Origin: Salinisphaera sp035690525
GTDB lineage: Bacteria > Pseudomonadota > Gammaproteobacteria > Nevskiales > Salinisphaeraceae
DNA: 18,456 bases
Assembly (NCBI RefSeq): GCF_035690525.1
Contig: NZ_DASSKM010000105.1
Location: forward strand, 1-18,456
Direction: 5' to 3'
Both the position numbers and the translations under genes were made by a program. Positions 7,702 through 15,400 of this stretch are shown here, one piece after another (within the stretch, counting starts at the first letter, position 1; every line of letters starts with the position of its first letter). The notes under the pieces are model-generated. The model was not told the origin of the DNA, ran no database searches, and saw nothing but the letters and a program-made list of their open reading frames with translations.

Positions 7702-8718
7702 CTATTGCCCCCAGCAAAGCTTCAGGCCCTTTTCCGGCGAGATCGAGTCGACAGTCTCGACCGGTGTTTTCGTGACCAGCTTAGTGCCGGTGTTCACGAA
7801 TCCCGAGACGGGTTTTTCACCCGTCTTGATGTATTCGGCCATTGCTTTCATGCCCTTCTTGGCCATGCGTAGCGGGAACTGCATGGACGTCGCGTCGAGC
7901 CTGCCGGCTTTGACGTTGCGCACGCCGGCGCAGGAGCCGTCGATCGCAACGAGCAGTACTTGGTCGGTTAATCCGAATGACTTAAGGGCCTGATAAGCGC
8001 CGGCGGCCGCCGGTTCGTTGATGCTGTACATCACGTTGGTGTTGTGGTTGCGCTGCAGCAGATTTTCCGCCGCGCGCCGGCCGCCCTGTGGATTGCCCGC
8101 GGTGACGTCGTGGCCGACGATGCGGTCATCGTTTTCGTCGCCGATGAAGTTGGGATCGTTGATCTCGATTCCGAAACCTTTTAGAAAACCTTGATCGCGT
8201 TGGACGCCGACCGTCGGCTGATTCTTGTGCAGGTCCAGCATCGCGATATGCGCATCCTTGGCCTTGTCGCCGAGCATGGCGCGCGCCCATTTGCCGATCT
8301 TCACACCGGCTTTAAAGTTGTTGGTGGCGAACGTCGCGTCGGCGGCGTCCGCGGGGTTGAGCCGGGTATCGAGCGCGATCACGAAGATGCCGGCGTCGCG
8401 TGCCTTGCGGATGGTCGGCACGATGGCCTCGGGATCGTTCGGTGTAATCAGAATCCCGTCGGCTCCGGCCGAGATGAGGTTCTCGATGGCCCTGACCTGC
8501 GACTGATTGTCGCCGTCGTACCGACCCGCGTAGGTGCGAAGGTTGATGCCCAGCTTCTTGGCCTCTTTCTGGGCGCCTTTTTTCATGGTCACGAAATACG
8601 GGTTCGTGTTGGTTTTCGTGATAAGGCCCACCAGCGGCTTGTCGGCTGCTGATGCCAGCCCCGAAAAAACCACTGCGGCAACCAACAGTGCAACAGCCAG
8701 CCCAATGCTCCGCTTCAT
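7702..8718 (-). CDS. frcB: Periplasmic sugar-binding protein, FrcB-like
   Basis: The periplasmic receptor of the importer, 338 residues, of the Peripla_BP_4 (ribose/galactose/fructose-binding) family. A Sec signal peptide (MKRS plus a hydrophobic run) should be cleaved after ASA at about residue 24, leaving ADKPLVGLI as the mature start. Family-typical stretches are TNTNPYFVTMKKGAQKEAKK, DNQSQVRAIENLISAGADGI, IPLDT-like VIALDTRLNP, ATNNFKAGVKIG, and MYSINEPAAAGAYQALKSFG followed by VAIDGS, the hinge and ligand-pocket region. The length matches FrcB. A strong Shine-Dalgarno AGGAG (complement of 8725-8729) sits six bases before the ATG. It is the first gene of the minus-strand operon binding protein, permease, ATPase. 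The exact sugar is not readable from sequence; fructose is the closest family guess. Confidence 0.92.
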   Translation of the reverse strand: MKRSIGLAVALLVAAVVFSGLASAADKPLVGLITKTNTNPYFVTMKKGAQKEAKKLGINLRTYAGRYDGDNQSQVRAIENLISAGADGILITPNDPEAIVPTIRKARDAGIFVIALDTRLNPADAADATFATNNFKAGVKIGKWARAMLGDKAKDAHIAMLDLHKNQPTVGVQRDQGFLKGFGIEINDPNFIGDENDDRIVGHDVTAGNPQGGRRAAENLLQRNHNTNVMYSINEPAAAGAYQALKSFGLTDQVLLVAIDGSCAGVRNVKAGRLDATSMQFPLRMAKKGMKAMAEYIKTGEKPVSGFVNTGTKLVTKTPVETVDSISPEKGLKLCWGQ

Positions 8719-8783
8719 GCCATGCTCCTATCGGCGTTCGCCGGATTTTTTTCAGTATGTGATTCGATCGTATATGGAGCGTA

Positions 8784-8800
8784 TGGCATGCGTAATGCCA
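8784..8800. promoter_or_regulatory. Perfect palindrome, candidate operator of the sugar-importer operon
   Basis: TGGCAT-GCGTA-ATGCCA is a perfect 6-bp inverted repeat with a 5-base spacer, 66 bases upstream of the binding-protein start. A possible weak minus-strand -10 (TACGAT) lies between it and the gene. A second element on the same side, GGTTTACC (8818-8825), also has dyad character. This suits a dimeric repressor such as a LacI- or GntR-type regulator, but no regulator gene is in the window. Confidence 0.4.
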
Positions 8801-8876
8801 CAAAGGTGGTATAACTGGTTTACCTTTTGCCCGTGGCGGTTCGGCATGAGAATCCGAAGCTCGACGGTAAGATGGC

Positions 8877-8910
8877 GGCATCGTGATAACGCGCGGCAAT
8901 CCACGATGCC
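8877..8910 (+). promoter_or_regulatory. Stem-loop in the leader of the HD-GYP gene
   Basis: GGCATCGTG (8877-8885) and CACGATGCC (8902-8910) form a perfect 9-bp stem with a 16-base loop, ending 83 bases before the preferred HD-GYP start. It could be a transcribed leader structure or a protein-binding dyad. No known riboswitch class is recognisable. Confidence 0.35.
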
Positions 8911-8993
8911 ATTGCTTATCGCGGACGGCGCCCGTTAAAGTTTTTGCTTGCAGAGCCGATGCTTTAGCTGACGCGGGATGCTTTAAAGCCGAC

Positions 8994-10199
8994 ATGCCGG
9001 TAAAAAAACTTGCCATCGACGAATTGTGCATCGGCATGTATGTCGAGGAGCTCGATCGTCCGTGGTTGGAGACGGATCTCCCTTATCAAGGCATGGTCGT
9101 CGCCGACCAGTCCGATATCGACATGCTGGCGCGACAAGCCAAGCACGTCTACGTTACCGACTTGGCTCCGCCGTTAAGCGATTCAGCCGCCGCCGCCGCC
9201 GGCGCTAAAAAACAGGACATCGACCGGCCCGCCCTACACGATCGCGCGCCACTAGAGTTCTTCGAAGAGATCGAGCATGCCCGTCATATCCGCTCGGACA
9301 TGCGGAACCTGGTCGGCGCCATTCATGACGATATCCGCGCCGGCCGCCGCCTCGATGTCGATACGGCGCAGGAGATGGTCACACGCATCGGCGACAGTGT
9401 GGCGCGCAACAGCGAAGCTTTGATGTGGTTCTCCACGCTAAAGCACCGCGACGATTACACCGCCCAGCACAGTGTGCATGTATGCATGCTCGCCGTAGCG
9501 TTCGCGGCCTATCTCGGTATGGACGACACGCAATTGGACACGCTCGGGCTGGGCGCGCTGTTTCACGACGTCGGCAAGATCCGCGTGCCATTAGCGGTAT
9601 TGAACAAACCGGGACGACTGACCGAAGAGGAAATGGCCGAGATCCGTAAGCATCCGCAACACGGTGTCGATATCCTGAGCGAGATCGACGGCATCAGCCC
9701 GGATAGCCTGGACGTGGTTCTGAACCATCACGAGCGACTGGACGGCTCAGGCTATCCTCGCGGTATCAGCGGACATGAGATCTCTTATTTCAGCCAACTG
9801 CTGGCGATCTGCGACGTCTACGATGCCATGACCAGCGATCGCGTGTACCACCGTGGACGAACGCCGGCCGATGTGATCAAGATCATGCGCGGCGATACGG
9901 ACATGATCAACCAGACGCTGCTCGAAAAATTCAACGCGTTCCTCGGCGATTACCCGGTCGGCACGCTGGTCGAGCTCAATAGCGGAGAGGTAGGCTTAAT
10001 CGTGCCGCGCACCGAGCACGACAGCGAGACGGATCTTGACCAGCCGGTAGTTCTTATCATGCTGGACCACAACAAACACCTTTATTATCCGCAGCGGCTG
10101 CGGGATTTGGGCCGCTATGAGCGTTTCCAAATCACACGCGTTCTGGCCAGTGGCGCCTACGGCATCGATGTCAACGACTATGCTTGCAATCTTCAGTAA
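8994..10199 (+). CDS. HD-GYP domain c-di-GMP phosphodiesterase with DUF3391 N-terminus
   Basis: This cytoplasmic enzyme is expected to hydrolyse cyclic di-GMP, the signal that controls biofilm and motility. I choose ATG 8994 (401 residues) because MPVKKLAIDELCIGMYVEEL is the usual beginning of the DUF3391 domain; upstream in-frame codons look non-coding. DUF3391 occupies about 1-135. The HD-GYP domain runs from about 140 to 330: H159, HD at 191-192 in FHDVGK, K195, H220, the HHE...GSGYP motif at 245-255, and D274 in CDVYDAMTSDR. All metal and catalytic residues expected of an active HD-GYP are present. A C-terminal segment (about 322-401, YPVGTLVELNSGEVGLIVP) is also typical. No sensor or transmembrane domain is seen. 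It is transcribed divergently from the sugar importer. The Shine-Dalgarno is weak. Confidence 0.93.
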   Translation: MPVKKLAIDELCIGMYVEELDRPWLETDLPYQGMVVADQSDIDMLARQAKHVYVTDLAPPLSDSAAAAAGAKKQDIDRPALHDRAPLEFFEEIEHARHIRSDMRNLVGAIHDDIRAGRRLDVDTAQEMVTRIGDSVARNSEALMWFSTLKHRDDYTAQHSVHVCMLAVAFAAYLGMDDTQLDTLGLGALFHDVGKIRVPLAVLNKPGRLTEEEMAEIRKHPQHGVDILSEIDGISPDSLDVVLNHHERLDGSGYPRGISGHEISYFSQLLAICDVYDAMTSDRVYHRGRTPADVIKIMRGDTDMINQTLLEKFNAFLGDYPVGTLVELNSGEVGLIVPRTEHDSETDLDQPVVLIMLDHNKHLYYPQRLRDLGRYERFQITRVLASGAYGIDVNDYACNLQ

Positions 10200-10247
10200 T
10201 ACCAGCCGTTATAATGATGTAACGATAGCCGATTAAGAAAAAGAGCA

Positions 10248-10382
10248 AGTCCGCAAATAAACGCCAAAGGCGCGTAAAATAAAGAAAATTAGTTTTCATT
10301 TGCGCTTTTTGCGTTCATTTACGGACTGTCTTTAGTCTTCCTTTTGTAACCTTGTTTTACAGGTTGGTATAATAAGTATACC
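10248..10382. repeat. Cluster of three inverted repeats between convergent genes (possible bidirectional terminator)
   Basis: An AT-rich 33-bp imperfect inverted repeat pairs 10248-10280 (AGTCCGCAAATAAACGC...) with 10295-10327 (...GCGTTCATTTACGGACT), with a few mismatches and a G-T pair. Two smaller hairpins follow: AACCT/AGGTT around 10348-10365 and GGTATA-ATAAG-TATACC (10366-10382). The cluster lies between the ends of two convergent genes, so shared termination is the simplest role. Base composition is far lower in GC than the surroundings. Confidence 0.5.
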
Positions 10383-10394
10383 TTCTGGTGCCAG

Positions 10395-10841
10395 TTAATC
10401 ACGGCTCCGATCCCGCTCGAGTTCCTGTATTGTACTCATCAGGTCGTCGAAGTCGTCGTCCCGTTCGGCGGCGCGGTCGGCCATGGCGTCGAGTTCGTCG
10501 GTAGGGGATTCGTCCGCGCGCGGCGGCGGCGCGTCCGGGGTGCTTTGAGCGGCGGTTGCCAACGGTTGGGGGCTTGGGGTGCCGGGTCTCCCGGCGCCGG
10601 CGCGTTTTCCGGACTCGGCTTGCGATGCGCTCGGCGCCTTGCTGTTTTCGCTGGCGGTTTCGCAGATACAGAGTTGGTCGTCGGTCCACACGATTTGCGT
10701 GATTTCGGCCCGCCATTGTTTATTGGCGCGCGTGACGATGCGCACGGTATCGCCGACGTCGACGGGTTCTTGGGTCTTGCAGCCCCAGTTGCCGTTGCGC
10801 AGTTTGCAGGGGCTGGCTTCGATGAGATTGTCTTCGCTCAT
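10395..10841 (-). CDS. Small hypothetical protein with an N-terminal beta-rich domain and disordered tail
   Basis: I do not recognise a named family. The 148-residue product has an N-terminal compact region (about 1-63) with CKLRNGNWGCKTQ, GDTVRIVTRANKQWRAEI and VWTDDQLCIC. This pattern of short beta strands resembles small domains I have seen in phage- and plasmid-encoded hypothetical proteins of proteobacteria. Residues 64-115 are rich in Ser, Ala, Pro and Gln and look disordered. The tail (116-148) is strongly acidic with a predicted helix, DDDFDDLMSTIQELERD. There is no signal peptide or membrane segment. Four cysteines lie in the N-terminal domain (near 12, 21, 58 and 60). The codon bias fits a real gene; the ATG at 10841 has no clear Shine-Dalgarno, so translation initiation is uncertain. 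A DNA- or nucleic-acid-related role is only a guess. Confidence 0.65.
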   Translation of the reverse strand: MSEDNLIEASPCKLRNGNWGCKTQEPVDVGDTVRIVTRANKQWRAEITQIVWTDDQLCICETASENSKAPSASQAESGKRAGAGRPGTPSPQPLATAAQSTPDAPPPRADESPTDELDAMADRAAERDDDFDDLMSTIQELERDRSRD

Positions 10842-11425
10842 AAGGGCTGTCGCGGTTCGGCGGTAGTACGATAATGGGATCTGCGATGCACGCTATGTGC
10901 ATTCGCTACGAATTTCCAGCCGGCGAACAGGCCAACGACGATCCTGAATCGAGATTCGGGGGGAAGCGGCTCATTACGATGTAGGGCGCCACCCGGCCGT
11001 TTTGTTGACGGAGCGGGCCTCGCGAGCCGCGGCGTCGGTCCGGCTGACATGCGTGCCGCGCTGCCCGCCGTCGCCCGGCGGTCCGTCGATCGGTCGGGCA
11101 TGCGGCCTCACGGCGCTTCTGTTTCGTTCCCGGTTCATGGGGTTAGCGCGTTATTTCTGGCGTAATTTCTGGCCCGGGGGCGGATCGAACACATGAGAAA
11201 TACGACCGTGCCTTGTCCGCGGCCCGATCCGCTCGTGTCAGATAATTTTACAAAGGGCGCCGGCCTCGTTTTTATTAAATTATTGTACGCTAATAAATAA
11301 TTAAAACATCCTACCCGGGCCGATGTGCCGCATCTTAATAAGATCATGAGTTTTATGAGGAATCAGACGAAAGCCGCTTTGGCTCGTATGTTGTTGCGCC
11401 GCTACCGACATCAATGAAGCCAAGT
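10842..11425. other. Long intergenic region with an AT-rich island and no convincing gene
   Basis: No convincing coding sequence is seen in about 580 bases. A small dyad (TGCAC/GTGCA, around 10889-10903) lies near the start of the minus-strand gene. An AT-rich island at 11268-11310 contains a 7-bp inverted repeat (TTTATTA ... TAATAAA) in otherwise GC-rich DNA, 120-160 bases upstream of the sigma-54 promoter. That is a plausible distance for an activator or DNA-bending site, though no clear IHF consensus was found. Confidence 0.4.
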
Positions 11426-11440
11426 TGGCACGCCGCTTGC
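11426..11440 (+). promoter_or_regulatory. Sigma-54 (RpoN) promoter of the PEP-CTERM gene
   Basis: TGGCAC-GCCGC-TTGC matches the sigma-54 -24/-12 consensus exactly, with the invariant GG (11427-11428) and GC (11439-11440) separated by ten bases and the favoured T before and after the core. Transcription should begin near 11452, giving a 5' leader of about 50 bases before the start codon at 11504. PEP-CTERM genes in other bacteria are known to be controlled by RpoN with the PrsK/PrsR two-component system, which fits this location. Confidence 0.85.
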
Positions 11441-11503
11441 TTTAGTGGCTCCACGGCGCGGTCTTTACGTGTGCTGGTGCGCCGCCTAAACCGAGGGGAA
11501 TGA

Positions 11504-12151
11504 ATGATGAATGGATTGAAATTGGGCGCTCTGGCGCTGTTGGCTCTCGCGTCGGTCAGCGCCAATGCGACGGTGATCGAATCGACTTATTCGGTCGATG
11601 CGAATTCTTCCGATCCCGGCCTGGTGATCCAGACCCAGGATCATTCGGCCAACCCTTTCAGCTACGACCTGGCCGTTGGCGAGTCGGTGACGTTCGGTTT
11701 GTTCGATATCTGGACAAATGAAAATAGCCTCGATACCGGGTTCTTTTCGTGTGGCGACGATTGCGATCGTTTGCCGATCAGCGTTGCATTTGGCTTCCTT
11801 GCGCCGGATGTGGGCCAGGGCAGTATCAACGGTCAGACCTACGGTAATTTCACTGGGTTTCTCGACCTTGCGCAGGAAGGCCGGGTTAGCTGGGATGGGC
11901 CTCTGAGCTTTGGTTTCGGCCCAAACAGCGACGGTCTGCTTCGTGTCAGCCTCTCGGATGAGAATTTCAACAAGGGCTACTTCGGCCTTGACGAGGGCCG
12001 CGGTAGCGGGGCGACAGTAAATGCCACCTTGACGCTGGTTTCCGATGCGAGCGCCGCCGATGTGCCGGAGCCGGGCGCCCTCGGGCTGTTCGGTCTGGCG
12101 CTGGCCGCGATCGGCTTCGCTACCTACCGTCGACGGTCGATGCCGTTGTAA
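11504..12151 (+). CDS. PEP-CTERM sorting domain protein (exosortase substrate)
   Basis: A secreted protein of 215 residues with a Sec signal peptide (cleavage near residue 22, after ANA) and a C-terminal PEP-CTERM signal: VPEP at 187-190, a hydrophobic helix at about 192-206 and the basic cluster RRR at 209-211. Exosortase is expected to process the C-terminus during export to the surface or exopolysaccharide. The middle (25-185) is beta-rich and polar, with one CGDDC cysteine pair (83 and 87), and matches no family I can name. The Shine-Dalgarno GAGGGG (11493-11498) serves ATG 11504 or the adjacent ATG 11507. The gene is a single transcription unit between a sigma-54 promoter and a strong terminator. 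No exosortase or Prs genes lie in the window, so it depends on loci elsewhere. A matrix or floc role is inferred from the family. Confidence 0.92.
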   Translation: MMNGLKLGALALLALASVSANATVIESTYSVDANSSDPGLVIQTQDHSANPFSYDLAVGESVTFGLFDIWTNENSLDTGFFSCGDDCDRLPISVAFGFLAPDVGQGSINGQTYGNFTGFLDLAQEGRVSWDGPLSFGFGPNSDGLLRVSLSDENFNKGYFGLDEGRGSGATVNATLTLVSDASAADVPEPGALGLFGLALAAIGFATYRRRSMPL

Positions 12152-12172
12152 ACGGGCCCGCGCGAGCCGCCA

Positions 12173-12213
12173 ATCGGCCGGCCCCCGGACTTGGGGCGCC
12201 GGCCGATTTTTTT
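12173..12213 (+). terminator. Rho-independent terminator of the PEP-CTERM gene
   Basis: ATCGGCCGGC (12173-12182) pairs perfectly with GCCGGCCGAT (12198-12207). The inner CCCC/GGGG bases can extend the stem, and seven T residues follow (12207-12213). It starts 22 bases after the stop codon. Confidence 0.93.
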
Positions 12214-12368
12214 GCGGCTCGCCGACGGGGCGGCGGCGTCGTCGCAGAGCGCCGCGTTTGCATTGCCAGGGATTTTCAAATTTTCCCACGACCTGCTATA
12301 AAACCGCAATCGATAAAAAACGCCACGCCGCGCAATGCGCGCGTGGTGGCTCTTGTTGGGGGGAAGCC

Positions 12369-12458
12369 ATGTCGTTCGGGAGCGCTATTTCAAAAGATCG
12401 CCGGCCGGGCGACGGCGGAGCCAACCGAACCCCACCCCTTGCCAGCGTTCGAGCGTAG
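12369..12458 (+). CDS. Possible 29-residue leader peptide upstream of rhs
   Basis: A short frame of 29 codons begins with ATG 12369, preceded by a strong Shine-Dalgarno-like GGGGGGAAG (12358-12366, 2 bases away). It ends with TAG at 12456-12458, nine bases before the Rhs start, which itself has no good ribosome-binding site. The arrangement would allow translational coupling. The peptide is basic and low in hydrophobic residues, with no recognisable signal. It may also be chance. A hairpin built from CCACGCCGCGC and GCGCGCGTGG lies just upstream (about 12325-12350). Confidence 0.25.
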   Translation: MSFGSAISKDRRPGDGGANRTPPLASVRA

Positions 12459-12467
12459 CCGCTGGCT

Positions 12468-15400
12468 ATGATCCGTCGCCCCCGGCCGCACCCATCCCCG
12501 CGCCGCCAAGCCGGTATCGGTGCGGTCGAATACCTCCTCGGCACCGGCGTATTGCTGGTGCTACTGCTGGCGCCGTTTCCGTTTCACGGCACCACGCTTA
12601 ATGTGGTGCAACGCGTGATTTTCGCCATTCAGCGCCAACACGCCGCCTACTTATATTGGGCCAGCATGCCGTCGCTGCCGCGCGGGCCGGGCGGGTTGAG
12701 CCAATTGCCGGGCCGCCCGGTGGGCGGGGCCGGCGGCGGGCCCGATGCGGGCGACGATCTCCCGCTGGGCTATGACGACCCGGGCGCGGACGCCGGCGAG
12801 AGCGCGGGCGGCGACGCCCCGGTCGGCGAACCGATCGACGCCCCGCCCGGCGATTCCTTCGGCGATCTGTCCAGCGGCCTAACCGACGACGCGCCGCCGC
12901 CGCCCGACCGCACGCCGCCCAACGGCGGCCCCGGCAACGGCGGCCCGGCGGTGTGCGCGACCCCGGGCGCGACCCCGATCCCCGGCGCGGCGCAACCCAC
13001 GCATATCGCCGCCACCCACGTCGGCAACCCCATCAACGTCATCACCGGCAACAAGTTCGAGCGCCAAATCGATCTCGCGGGCCTACCCGGCGCGCACGGC
13101 CTGGCGTTCGTGCGCTACTACAACAGCCGCACCGCCTACACCGGCGCACTCGGGCATAACTGGCGCAGCAACTACAGCCTGAACCTTGTCCACACCGCCC
13201 ACGGCATCGCGCTCTGGCAGGCCGACGGCCGGCGTATCGATTTTCATTTCGATCATCATAACGAGCGAACCGCCACCGACGTGTATACCGCCGCCCAATA
13301 CGGCGACGGCACGCTGTGGGTGAGTGATCAGCACACCCGCTGGCGCTGGCGCGACGGCACCGATCTGTTGATCGACCGGACCGGCGTGCTGTCCGCCATC
13401 CGCCACCCGGACGGCGCGATCACGCGCCTGTCCCACGATGCCGCCGGCCGGCTCACCCAAGTCACCGACGCCCAGGGCCGCACGCTGACCTTCACCTACA
13501 ACGCCGACGGCCGCCTGGCGCGCCTGGCCGACCCGGCCGGCGCGATCACCGCGTACCGCTACGACGATCGCGGCAACCTCGCCCAGGTCATCGGCCCCGA
13601 GGGCCGCGTCCGGCGTTATCACTACGGTGATCCGTTTGATGCGCATAACCTCACCGGCCTCAGCCGCGGGCGGATGCCGGTGGGGTATCGACCCCAGCCG
13701 CTCGCGCCGCCCGAGCCGCCCGATAACCCCTACGGCCTGGAACCGTACACCGTCGCCGCTGATGACATCGGCGATGCCGCCCACGCCCACACCGCCGCGT
13801 ATCGGCCCGGCGCGACCGGCGCGGCCGGCGCTACGCCCGATACCGCCGTCGCGCCGCCCCAGCCCACCGATCTCACCCGTATCGCCACCTGGGCGTACGA
13901 CCGCCACGACCGGGCCGTGCTGTCCATGCACGCGAACGGCGCCGACCAAACCACGCTCGCGTTCAAGCCCCACCGGACCGTGGTCGACCGAGCCGGCCAG
14001 GGCATCAGCATCTACCACACCGCCACCCGCCACGGCGTGCCGATCGTCACCGCGATCGACGGGCCGGGGTGTGCGGCCTGTGGCGGCGCGGATGCGCGTT
14101 ATCGCTACAACGAGGCGCTACAGCTGACCGCGCAAACCGACGCCGCCGGGCTCACCACCCACACCGCCTACGACAACAAGGGGCGCACGATCGCTATCCG
14201 GCAAACCGCGCCGGGCGGCGCCGAGCGACTCATCGCGCAGTATCTCTACGCCGACGATTCCCGCCACCCGGCGGCGATCATCACGCCGTCGGTCGCCCCG
14301 GACAGACAACACGCCTGGTTTTTAGCCTACGACGACCGGCATCGCCTCGTCGGCTTGGCCGAAACCGGCTGGACCCCGAACGGCGACGGCGGCTGGCGCG
14401 GCATTCGGCGGACACTGCTGGACCGGCGCCCCGAGCCGGCACAACCAACCGCGGCCAACCCCGCGGGCCTGGCACCCTACGATCCGCCCACCGCCTACCA
14501 GCTGGCCGACGGCCCGGGCATCACCCGCGACGCCGACGGCCGCATCACCCAGCGGATCGCGGCCGACGGCGCCGTCACCCGCCTGACCTACGACGCCGCC
14601 GGGCGCCTGACCCGGCTGGTCCGCCATGCCGAGTCCGATACCCCGCTGACGGTGACCCTGGCCTACGACGCCGCCGGGCATCTCACCGCCGTTACCGGCC
14701 CCCAGGGGACGGCGCGCGCGGCCTACGACGCCGCCGGACGGCTCACGCGCCTGACCGGCCCCGACGGCGCCACGACCCGGTTTCACTACAACGCCGCCGG
14801 CCGGCGCGTGGGCCAACAACACACCGACGCCGCCGGCCGGACGATCACCACCCATCGGCGCTACGACGCCCAAGGCCGGCTGATCGCGATCCGGCGCGGC
14901 GACGCCCCGATCCAACACGTCGCCTACGACGCCCACGGCCGGCTGGCCGCCCGGACCAACGCCGCCGGCGTGACCACCACCGATGCCTACGGCGCCTTCG
15001 GCCGTATTCAACAGCGCACCCGCGCGGCCGGCACCGGCGCGGCGGCGACCACGCGCTATCGCTATGACGCCCGCGGCCACCTGATCGGCATCACCGATGC
15101 CCGCGGCCACACCGCCACCACCCGCTACAACGACTTCGGCGAGGCCCTGTATCGCGCCACCCCCGACGGCGGGGTGGTGGTCTATCGCTATGACGCGCAA
15201 GGCCGGCGCATCGCCGCGCTGGACGAAGCCGGGCGGCTGGCCGTGCGCGCCGATCTCGCCGCCAAGCTCGATGCCGATCCAATCCACGCCGTGGCCGACG
15301 ACCCGGCCAAGCCGAGCCATGCGTCACCGGCCATCCAGCGCACGACCGATGCCGCCGGCCGGACGACACAAGCCACCTTGCCCGACGGCACAACGCTCAA

